Below, one piece after another: positions 55,166-64,000 of a DNA stretch of 64,000 nt. A program made the position numbers and the translations under genes. The notes under the pieces were generated by a model. It saw only the letters and a program-made list of their open reading frames with translations, ran no database searches and had not been told where the DNA came from. Location of the stretch: positions 2,294,124-2,358,123 of the forward strand of contig PCDI01000005.1 in assembly GCA_002778195.1 (NCBI GenBank), in the 5' to 3' direction. Each line of letters starts with the position of its first letter. Position 1 is the first letter of the stretch. The stretch comes from Raffaelea ambrosiae. Taxonomy: Eukaryota > Ascomycota > Sordariomycetes > Ophiostomatales > Ophiostomataceae.

Positions 55166-58100
55166 GCCGGTAGATCCTGTGAGGAGGCAGGGTTGGCCGG
55201 GTGGCGGTAGTTGCTGCTGTTGCCACGAACAACAAGTCGTGAACGGCGAGGGGGGTGAAAAGGAAGGCCTATGGGATCTGTCGTGAGTTGGATGAACTTA
55301 TCCAAGATGGGTGTAAGGAAAGGAGGCAAGACAAGATATCAAGCCACAAGGGATCACTGAACCAAAGAATCAAAGAACAAGAGAATCAGAGCAAAAGAAA
55401 GGAGGTGCAGCAGGAAATCAGACTAAAAAGGACCGAGCTGTAAAAGCGACACTGGCACTTCTGTCAACGCGAGGCTTGCATGCGCGTGGCAGCCGGTAAC
55501 CCGTTCGGATGGGTATCCGCGGAGGGGATTGGACGGATGGGGGGGTGGTGACGATCCTTGTCTGCCACGTTTTTTCCCAGTCATTGCGCTAACATACCCG
55601 TTTCGGACAGGCCTCCGCGATGCTTTCCTGGACCCAACAGGAATTGTTTTTGTCCAAGCGCGCAGAGTGGGTGTTCAGGCCGTCTCTAGGCTGGCCGTTT
55701 TGTTGGGCGTGTAATTAGGCACGCACGAGGAAGTGCTTTGCTTTGTTGTCGGAGCCCAGCCGCAGGCATATGCGGCGACGTGACAGTGAGGCGCAGGAAG
55801 CACATAGCAACAAGGCCATCCAGAACAAGCGCGTTGTCTTTATGGCCCATCACGATGGCCGCTGCTGGATCTAAGCCCGTCGGTTGGCCCGTGGGCCGTC
55901 TCGCTTGCGATGACGGAGGTCAGCCGGGATCTGCTGGGATGCCATGCATGTATGCAGCTCCTTGCCCCCCTCGCCCCCCCCCCCCCGAGGAGGCGAGGCC
56001 CTAGTCATCATCATCAGCATTATCATGAGGCCACGGAAGCCATGAGGCCATGTTTCTGTGCCCCCCCCCCCCTGGTTGGGACCAACTGCGGTTGCGTTGG
56101 CTGGCTGGATGCTGCTTTGGGGTAGTAAGGAGTGCCAAGGGAGCGCAGATTTGAGCTTCTGGACTCTGGGGTGCGTGCAGAAATCGTCTGATCAGAAATG
56201 ACCGCAATTGGTGACCACAATTGGCCCCGCTTATTATGCGGCGTCGAGACGGGCTGAGCTCCTCTGCATCGTGTGCTCTGGTTCGCCAAGTGGAAATTTC
56301 CGTTGATGGGTTGGCGATTGGCATATGTGTTTTTGTTGGCTGCCGAAAGGCTGGGAGGAAATGGCGAGGAAACCCGGAAATGGCAGAAGATGGTGTCCCC
56401 AAGCGACGGCCAGCACGCGGTCTGGGCTCCTTCCAGGCGAGGCCAGCCCAGGGCCATGGCCGCTAATACCAAAGTATGTGCGCCCACCGACTAGTGCCTA
56501 GAAGGGCCTGGGCGCTGTCCATCGCGCCTTCCGGCGTTGCAGCACAGGGTTAGTTAGACAGGGCCTGCAACTGCATTTACTGGCGACCTCATTCGCTCCT
56601 TCCATCTTCGGGAATTTTTCCAGTTTGTCTTGGATTCACTTGTGCTTTTCTGGTCGTTTTTGCTTTTTTTTCTGACTCTTCTGGGAATTGTTCTTTCCTT
56701 CCTTCCTTTTTTCGTCCTCTCCCTGCTGTTTCTCGTGTTCTTGCTCGTATTCTAGGATTGGTCGTAATACGCCCTTTTGCTTGGTCACCTGGCCTGGTTA
56801 CTACGTAGTTGCTTTGCTTTCTTTTTTGTCTGCTTCTTTTCCTCCCTCACCTCGCTCTCGCGTCCCTCCGCACGTTAGACTGCTTCTGCAAATGGGGTCT
56901 GGACCAGAAGAACCCGGCTGCTTACCGCGGCCGCATCCGACAATGTCTTTTTTTGTCTGCACGCTCTCACCAACACATTTCGCTGTTGTTGCTGAGAGCC
57001 CAGGTCGACAACACGGAGATCCAGCAAACGCCATGCGCAACTCCCATCACGGCGTGCATCTTCCATCCGCCAACGCCTATTCGGACACACTAGTTGGGCC
57101 TATTTTTTGTGTGGCCCCTTTTGGCCATCCGATGCCCGTTTCGCCCCCCCTCGGACAGTCCCTTGTTGTCTTTGCCTCCCAAATCCTTTGCGTCCTTAGT
57201 TCTTCTCAACTGCCGAAGTCCAAAGTATGTAATTTGCATTCCACAGTCCTATTCCCGACTGCCAACTGTGTCACTCATTTCCAGCCAACTCTGTGACCTA
57301 GAACGGCCTCTAGACCTCTTGAGACTGTCTTAGACAGTTCTGGGAAAAGCGAACTCCATGTGACCAGTTCAGTCTTCTTCAGCTCGCAGATGGAACGCCC
57401 TGCCCATGCAACGCTGACCCGGCTACGGGGCTCCCCGCAGCAGTCCTCTTACTGCCCACTGCTGCTTTTTCTAACCCGATGCTCCCCGCCTCACTTGGAA
57501 CGCCGCTGCACGGCCAGACCAGACTGTCGGGTCTCGGAGCGAGCAGAGGGACGGCCGTCTGGGTCGACAGGGAGAAGAGACACCAAGACGATCCGAGGCA
57601 CGTCCAAAAAAGGAAAATGAGAGACGGCAAAGAGGAGAAAGTCTCTCATACGCGCAAGATGCCTTACACTGTACGAAGCAACTGCGGTGCTCCGGGGTTC
57701 TGTAGGCGCTAATGCTCTGCAGGTGTGGCCTGAGTCGAACGGGTGGCGTGGCCACTAACACTTTGCCATGCCGCCAATATGCGAGCCATGCATGCCCTGT
57801 CCAGCAAAGCTGATAAAGCATATTCGGACACGAACGCTTGGCGCACGGCAGAGCTTGCACAAAAGGAGTCTCCCGAACCTCCCATTCGCTCAACCAACAC
57901 GTCACTGTGGATCTCGGCTCCTGTCTTCCTGTGTCTTCCGCTGCCTTCGTGCAGCTTCCCTGCAGCTTCCCAACGTTCCAATGTTCTAGCCCTGCACCTT
58001 TTCGTGGTTTTCTTCTTCTTGGAAAAAAACTTTTCTGCGGGCCTCGGGCCTGATCTAGCAATCCTTGCAGGCCTCGTGGCGACTATTTGAGCGAACAAAT

Positions 58101-58555
58101 ACCGTCTCCCGTGCTTCTGCCGAGCCTTCTCCATCTACGAGTACACACTGCAAGGATTATTGTGGCCTCGTCACAAATCACCGCGGGGGGAATCTCGGAG
58201 AAGAATTTAGAGGGGCGATAAGCGTGTTCGGGTTGTCTCAACTCATTACTACCCTGGAAAGCGTGCCGAGGCAGCTGTCTCGTTACGAACCACGGCGGTC
58301 GGGAGCATTTCCTTTCGAAGCGACATTTCAAGCGTCAAGGCCCCCGCCACTGTTGCCATCTGTCCATCTATGATTCACGTTCCCTGACTAAGCCCACAGG
58401 GAACGACCTTCATGTTCGGGGGTGCCGTGATCCCGGAATAAACCCCGGAGATGGTCTTCACGACATGGTCCCATTCAAGCTCTCCAAAGAAGACCCCTCC
58501 TGCTTTGCCATCAATAGCCTTGTAAGGGAAACCACATCATTCGCATTGGCCTCTA
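55166..58555. other. Long intergenic region
   Basis: 3.4 kb. 55166-55450 is the regulator's upstream region, purine-rich on the plus strand. Around 55975-56070 there are C runs. 56600-56880 is a strongly T/C-rich stretch that looks like a fungal promoter or leader on the plus strand, but the frames after it (to 57296) show no conserved motif. A CTACCCCAA on the minus strand lies at 56117-56125. No gene supported; an unannotated transcript is possible. Confidence 0.45.
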
Positions 58556-59882
58556 TTAACTAAACTCCTTGGGAATAATCTTGGCCGCTTTCATGTGGTC
58601 AAACACCCGCCCCCAGGCCTGCGTCGGGTCCCGCTCCTCCGTGAAGCCGATCTCGTCGTACATCTTGCTCATGTCAAACTGGCGGTCAAAGTCGAACCTG
58701 GAAATCAGGTAGTACTCAAACCCTGGAAAAATCTGCGGGTGGTCGACGTGGCCACTCTGCAGCCCGTACTTGTCTTCCATGGCCTGCCATTCCGCCGCGT
58801 GCGCCCGGATGTACGCCCGGACTTCCACCGGGTTGTCTTCCGGCGCTTTGACGCCTTGGAGGCCAAAGTAGGTGCACAGGGCCGGCCAGCGCGTCGCCCA
58901 CGTCCGCCACATGCGCTCGTCCGCCACGTTGAACGACTGGCCCTTGGTGCCGCGGTAGGCGGACGACAGACTCACCGTCAGCGACTGCCTCGCAATCATC
59001 TCGGCGCTCGAGTCGTGGCTCTTGGTGACCCAGGTCTGGGCCGTGCCGGGAAAGGGACACGCGGCGTCGGCGCCGTCGATCTCGCGCCGGAGACTGAGAT
59101 AGATGCCCAGCGACGTGCCCAGCGAGAAAAAATTGTGGTTGGGCACGAAGCCGACGACAATGTCGGGCCGCGTGTCGATCCAGCCCCATGTCTTGTCGGC
59201 GCTGTACGCGGCCAGGAAGTCCATCTGCGGCGGGTAGAAGAGGCCGTCGCTGTCGGGCGGCTGCATGCGTGGCAGCGTCTCGGCCAGGGGCGATTTCATG
59301 TTCGCGGGGCGGTTGGCCAGCAGGTGGCAGCCGTAGTGCTTGGAGCCGGTCTGGAGGACGAACGACTCGAGCCGGGGGCACAGATGATCCGCGGCGAGCA
59401 CGACGCGCTTGAGCATCTCAATGTTCTCGTCGTTCTGGAGAGCGTCGTCCACGTTGGCCTTGTAGGCTGTTTCAGTAGTGTCAGTATGGGGAATGTTTGA
59501 AGAACAAAATAAGAACAAACAGAACAAAATAATAAGAAATAAAAATATAAAAAAAATAGCCGTCGCGAGTTTGTGAGATGCTCATGAACATGTACCCACC
59601 CACATAAATTGTGTCCGTCACTTTGTCCAGGTTGGGGATCTTTCCCTTCATCTCCTTCTCCACGTCCTGCCGTGTGCCCTTGAGAAGATCAATGCCCGAC
59701 ACAATAGTGAGGCGGTCGTCCTTGGGCCAGCACGATTTCTCCAGACTGAGGGGGCGGTTGGTCATGGCAATGACGCCGCCCCAGACGCCCTTCTTGGGGT
59801 AGTTGCTGAGAATCTCATTCACAAAGGACCAGCCAGTGACGCCGCTGGCTCCAATCACAAGTGCATACTTTTGGCCTGCCAT
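58556..59882 (-). CDS. PRISE-like SDR reductase (progesterone 5-beta-reductase/iridoid synthase-like)
   Basis: NADPH-dependent short-chain-type reductase. Exons 59882-59600 and 59466-58556 give 397 residues. The N-terminal Rossmann motif is ALVIGASGVTGWSFV; TNRPLSLEK is in the NADP-binding region. FVLQTGSKHYG carries the family Lys, FYPPQMDFL includes the region of the catalytic Tyr (FYPPQ rather than FYY.Q), and DTRPDIVVGFVPNHNFFSLGTSLG closes the pocket. The first in-frame ATG is at 59882. Fungal members are often linked to secondary metabolism (SirQ-like). No partner genes are adjacent, so the substrate is unknown. Confidence 0.88.
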
Positions 59883-60836
59883 GATGGATTTCCGACGAGT
59901 CTGTTCACGCCTTTTTTGCGTCGATGTTGCCGTCACAACGAGAGAGGGGATGGGGAGAGTGATGGCAGTTGCCCTTTACATGTAGCTTGGGCAGAGGGGA
60001 TGTTGGGCTTCATGAACAATGGCCGGTGAGCAACTGAGAACCTCCCGAGAGGTGTGCATCGAGATTCTGAGGCAATACGGTGCGCCCTTTTTATACAAGA
60101 ACGTAACGACAGACGTCGTCTGTCGTCCTGCCTTGCCAATTGACCATAAATCACTACTATAGCTTAATCGTGGTGAGGCGGGCCTCCCATCCTTGCCCGC
60201 AAGCAAACCCACCGCAGACATTGATGGTGGATGTCGATTTCCTAGGCTGTGGCAAATGTTTTCCGGCCAAGAGCCCCATTGTGGAGGAAGCTACACCAAA
60301 GCGAAACACGTGTGGAGAGTTGTTTTTGATACACGAAAGGAGTTGAACCCAATTGGTTTGATTTGATAGCATGCCTTGTTTTGTTTCGTTCGGGTCTTCC
60401 GTGGGGAGGGGGAATTGTATCACGATGCTCTGGACTGATCAACAAGTAGGGAGCCAATGAGCCTGCCAGCCCACGCCAGCCAGCCTACCCTTGCATAGGG
60501 CCAAACACACCCGTGGTACTACAGATTGCCCTTCAGTGAGACTCGGACTTTGGTCGGCGGAAAGAGAGGAAGCCCTCGATCGGCACCGATCTGGAGCTGG
60601 CAGTTACAGCAATCGATGTTGATCATGCCCCGCCCAAACCTCGCAAGGACAAAAGGACCCCACAGAGGCCATCCACAATCCTGGGGATGCGGGCTTGTGT
60701 TCTCGTGCACCGTGGTCGGCGCAATATCTCGGCTGACAAGTTTGCTGCACACTTCCTATTATGTCTATCTGCCTGTCTATGCCCAGGTTGCTCGGCCTCC
60801 GCTGGCATCCTTGTGCCACCGGGGTTCCTCCTTCCA
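59883..60836. other. Intergenic, promoter of the PRISE-like gene
   Basis: About 950 bp between two minus-strand genes. No coding frame with support and no recurrent element found. Confidence 0.5.
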
Positions 60837-62193
60837 CTATGCGCTTCTCGACGTCAACCTCTGCAGCTCGGCCATGGACGCTTGGACCTCCTCGTCGCTC
60901 GGGAGGTTGACAATCAGCAGATACAGTACATCCTTCTTCATGATCTTGCCAATGACGCCGCTCGGCCGGCCAGCACCAGCAGGGCTACGGGTCTCTGCAA
61001 TGGACGGTTGACGCTGGCCGCTGCTGCTGCTGCTGCCACCGGCTTTGTCGGCCAGCTGCGTCTTCACCAGGTGCACAGCGAAGCCAAGGGGGCCGACGGG
61101 CCGGCCCGAACTCCCTCGCCCCAGTCCCCGCTGGATGAGCCCGGGGCGCTTCTCCGGCGGGACCACGGCACCGCCGGTCAGGAGCGCGATCAGCGAGCCG
61201 CTGTTGGCCGGGTGATTGGGGTCGCTGTAGCGGGACGCGAACGGCGTTCGGGCCGAAGACGGCACGGCCAGCGACGAGCCCTGGTGCGCGTGTTCGTAGG
61301 TGGCCTGCGCGCGGCGGTCGAGGTAGTCCTGCACAAACTTGCCGGCGTGGCGCCACTTCTCCTTGATGGTTTGGTTCGCGGCCTCGCCGTCGTTGTTGCC
61401 GCTGCTGTGCTGCACGGCCTCCAGGTCGTGCTGCACGGCCTGGTCCAGGGCCGGGTACACGAGCTCGGCCGCCTGCGGCAGCTCCAGCTCCGAGTAGGTC
61501 GTGCCGCTGCCCGTGCGCAGGCTCTGCTGGACCTGTTTCATCTTTCGCGTCCCGGAGGTGGTGGACGTACCCTCCCGCCGCTGGCTGTGCTGGGCCACCG
61601 CCTGGTTGATGTCCAGGCGCTCCGTCGCGACCAGCTTCTGTCCCAGCGTGCTGGTCAGCAGGCCCACGAGCCCCCCCCCGCTCCCCGCTCCGTCCTCGGG
61701 CTGCATGTCCTTGAACTTCACCACCATGGCAAACAGCCCCCGCGGCATGAACAGCTCCTGGTTCGCCTGGTCCAGGAACGTGTTGGCCCGCCGGCGGGAC
61801 TGCAGCTCCTTGGCGGCGCCGGCGGCCACCTGTACGACGATGCTGGCCACCTGGGCGCCGAGCTCGGGCACGACGCCGGCGATCCCGGCCGCGAGGACCA
61901 GCACGTCAATCCACGGCGACGCCTTGCTGGCGCTGTGCCACGTCTTGAGAAAGGACAAAAAGGCGGCCTGGGGGATGCCGCTGTCGTGGAGAACGGGGGC
62001 GTAGGCGCGGACAAAGCCGCGGGACTTGTTGCCGGGCCGGCGCTGCGGGATGATGACCGGACAGGGGATGCGGCGCGTCGGCGTGGGCGGCGGACCGGCC
62101 ATGCGGACGAGGTCGCGGACCAGAACGACGACCTTCTTCTCCTTGACCTCGTCCGAGTCGCCGGCCTGGGGGCTCGGCGATGCCGCACCAGCG

Positions 62194-62230
<37 letters not shown>

Positions 62231-62663
62231 AGTCGTAGTTGCCGTTGCTCTCATCGTCATACCCGCGCAGGCTCATGCGCTCGGCCATCTCGTCGAGCTC
62301 CCAGACGGCTTCGTCGTCGGCCATGATGGTGCTGCCCTCGCGGTAGCTGATTTCAGTCTGGCCCCGCTCGCAATCGCCGTCCTTCTCGGCATAGCCCCTC
62401 TGGTCGTCATTGCCATAGTCCACGACCCGTTCAGCCTGGCCACTCCGGACCAGAGCGTCGGCGGTCGCCTCGTCCACCTCAGCATAGGCCGGTGGCTGGC
62501 CGTCTTGCTGGGTGCTGTTCTGGCGGCTCATCTGGCGGCTGCTACTGCCACTGCCGGGGTTGGAAGCAGTGCTGTTCATCTTTTCTTTCTTGGCGCGAGA
62601 CTGGTGCACGGCCTCGGCAGCCAGGCCGATGCCTGTGCCGAGCATCTTGATAACAATGCCCAT
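60837..62663 (-). CDS. Fungal protein of unknown function, Asn repeat
   Basis: Single open frame of 608 residues from the ATG at 62663, intronless. I do not recognise a domain of known function. The N terminus MGIVIKMLGTGIGLAAEAVH is followed by Lys/Ser-rich and acidic low-complexity sequence with a run of 12 Asn (about 147-158). A conserved-looking core runs from about 165 to 300 (RRIPCPVIIPQRRPG, SRGFVRAYAPVLHDSGI, AAFLSFLKTWHSASK) and ends in a hydrophobic Ala/Val-rich stretch near 245-285. The C-terminal part is basic and Gly/Ser-rich, with KKDVLYLLIVNLPSDEE at the end. This resembles a widespread ascomycete family of uncharacterised proteins. No TM segment is certain; the hydrophobic stretch could associate with membranes. 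Confidence 0.75.
62192..62231. repeat. (GTT)n trinucleotide repeat coding for poly-Asn
   Basis: Twelve uninterrupted GTT units on the plus strand give AAC codons on the minus strand inside the unknown gene. Confidence 0.9.
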
Positions 62664-63912
62664 GGTGGAATAGATTGGTCCAGCAAATCAGTTTCTTTTC
62701 TTTCTTTCTTTTTTTTGGGCCAAGAAAGGATGGGGGCAGCCAATTTTGATGAGAGAAATGCGGTGCAAAGGGAGATGTCTTGTAGTGCAATCAGGGTTCC
62801 TGCTGCGCGTCCGGCGATGTGAATTGGAAAGTTGCAACGCGGTTGAGTTGCGTGAGAACAACCCTCACAAAGGGCAATCTATGCATCTTTTATATACATC
62901 GAGACAGATAGCAGCGCCGCTTGCAGTCTCTACAGGGTTTCCGCCCTGCCCTGCATGGATCAGAGCCGGTCGATGCTGTATCCATGGCTGCTGGCTCAAG
63001 AGGACTCCAGTTGCATCCATCGCTCGCAACATTTTCCTCTTTCTGGTTAGACACGACATCCATCCGGTCGCTTTCGTCATGGGTCGACGTCAACCCTCCG
63101 TGCCGTTGCGGTTTTCTGGATCAGGCACCCGGTCGGACTGTCACAGCTAAGCTAAGATGGGTGGCTGTAGACAGGTCTGTCCCGCACAAGAAACAAAAAT
63201 CTTGGCTAAAAGCTTGGCCAAAAGCTTCTTTTTTTGTGTAAGGCGCTGGGGGCGGCTTGGCAAATGTGTGGGTCAAAACGAGAACGAGAACGACCGTCGC
63301 GTATCGCAGCTCTGTGCCGTTGTCATTGGCCAGCTATGCAACTACATAGAAGGATCAGCATTGATCCGAATGCGATGATTGGCGGTGGTCGTTACCGCAC
63401 CAGGCAACAGTTGCTGTGGTGTTTGCGTGCGTCGTCGCGCGTCCTGCATCCTTTCCAATTTGTCAGATGAAGGGTAGCATGGGCAGATCACGTGAACGGC
63501 AAATTGAGAGTATTGATACGCCAACCCCTCGACTAGCCAACATGAACGCCTCCTTTTTCATGCAGTCATTCAAACGTCTGACAATTACCAAAGCTTTGTT
63601 CAATTCAAAATTTGGCCTCTGCCTGACTGAAACCGGCCCTTTTTGGTGCACGGGTCATTTCATGGCGTGGCACTTGTCCGCGGGTGGCTTCTCTGAAAAC
63701 ATGACGCAGCTCTTCATCACAGACTTGATCTTAGGCTTCAATGAACTGCCGTGGTGGCGAGGAGGTAACCAGGCGGTTTTAGTGATATTGCTGCAGATCC
63801 ATTGCAACGCACACAAGACACACAGGGCAAGAGAAAAGACAAACACGCACTTGGCGTATCCGGCCGTCACACACGAACTGCCGCGCGTGCAGGCTGTGGT
63901 AGGCCGTTGCCG
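62664..63912. other. Intergenic right-hand region
   Basis: 1.25 kb with short frames on both strands and no recognisable motif. An AAAGCTTGGCCAAAAGCTT direct repeat lies near 63207-63226. Confidence 0.45.
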
Positions 63913-63999
63913 TCAGACCTGCAAAGGGCAGCGCCAAAACACGTAGATTGCGCCCATCATCATGGGCTTGCAGAAGTGCGAGTTGTCGGCGGCCCTGAC
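63913..63999 (-). CDS. Possible last exon of a gene entering from the right edge
   Basis: On the minus strand, 28 codons with G/C-rich third positions run in from the edge (ADNSHFCKPMMMGAIYVF) and stop at TGA 63913-63915. The composition is coding-like, but the piece is too short to identify, and an intron donor inside it cannot be excluded. Confidence 0.25.
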   Translation of the reverse strand, partial: VRAADNSHFCKPMMMGAIYVFWRCPLQV

Positions 64000-64000
64000 C

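Noticed and set aside
56688..57296. 202-codon frame after a T/C-rich leader
   Set aside because: The leader looks like a fungal promoter, but the frame is Ser/Pro/Cys-rich without conserved motifs and its 5' part is the leader itself.
57732..57772. tRNA-like A and B boxes on the minus strand (TGGCAAAGTG and GTTCGACTC)
   Set aside because: Spacing between the boxes is too short for a tRNA, and the bases around the T loop do not form a stem.
60687..62822. 711-codon open frame on the plus strand
   Set aside because: Antisense to the unknown-function gene; repetitive Leu/Val/Arg composition and a poly-Val run from the GTT repeat.

Overview
The window is nuclear DNA from a filamentous ascomycete (Pezizomycotina; a Sordariomycete is my guess, not proven). 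The evidence is many short introns (about 45-240 bp, donors usually GTACGT, GTGAGT or GTAAGT, branch points CTAAC/CTGAC), GC-rich third codon positions, long T-rich leaders, and typical mould families: a LaeA-like methyltransferase, a SAT4/rhodopsin-type membrane protein, Zn2Cys6 and C2H2 regulators with a Fungal_trans-type region, and an old yellow enzyme. I find 21 protein genes with well-supported models, one of them cut by the left edge, plus a possible exon at the right edge. I find no rRNA, tRNA, CRISPR array or intact transposon. There is one assembly gap of 195 N (42143-42337).

Layout. 1-3.2 kb: divergent acyl-CoA dehydrogenase and class III CoA-transferase, both with mitochondrial-type leaders. 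3.4-9.2 kb: an ACS-type MFS carrier and a DUR3-type urea/solute symporter. 12.3-13.9 kb: LaeA-like methyltransferase with a 7-nt microexon. 15.3-31.6 kb: core block of succinate-semialdehyde dehydrogenase, LamA (biotin carboxylase + AHS2 + AHS1 + biotinyl domain), a degenerate DEDDh exonuclease-like protein, an Adr1-type C2H2 regulator, an old yellow enzyme, and LamB/YcsF. 33.7-40.6 kb: full-length ABCB transporter and a small-molecule kinase-like protein. 43-52 kb: SAT4-type protein, Atg22-like transporter, GABA/choline-type APC permease, histidine phosphatase. 52.7-62.7 kb: Zn2Cys6 regulator, PRISE-like reductase, and a large fungal protein of unknown function.

How it fits together. LamA and LamB are the two components of the Aspergillus lam system, which opens 2-pyrrolidinone to GABA. 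The dehydrogenase beside them would oxidise succinate semialdehyde made from GABA, the APC permease could import GABA, and the symporter and MFS carrier could import related nitrogen compounds. A GABA transaminase is not in the window. A short element, CTACCCC(A/G)A, usually extended to TTTCTACCCC(A/G)A, recurs upstream of LamA, LamB/old yellow enzyme, the dehydrogenase, the symporter and the permease, mostly near GATA (AreA-type) sites. The LamB/old yellow enzyme promoter holds seven CCCCAA cores in about 220 bp. The reverse complement, TTGGGG, resembles the Adr1 half-site, and the block encodes an Adr1-type zinc-finger regulator. I infer a locally regulated lactam/GABA nitrogen-scavenging regulon; this is the most interesting feature of the window.
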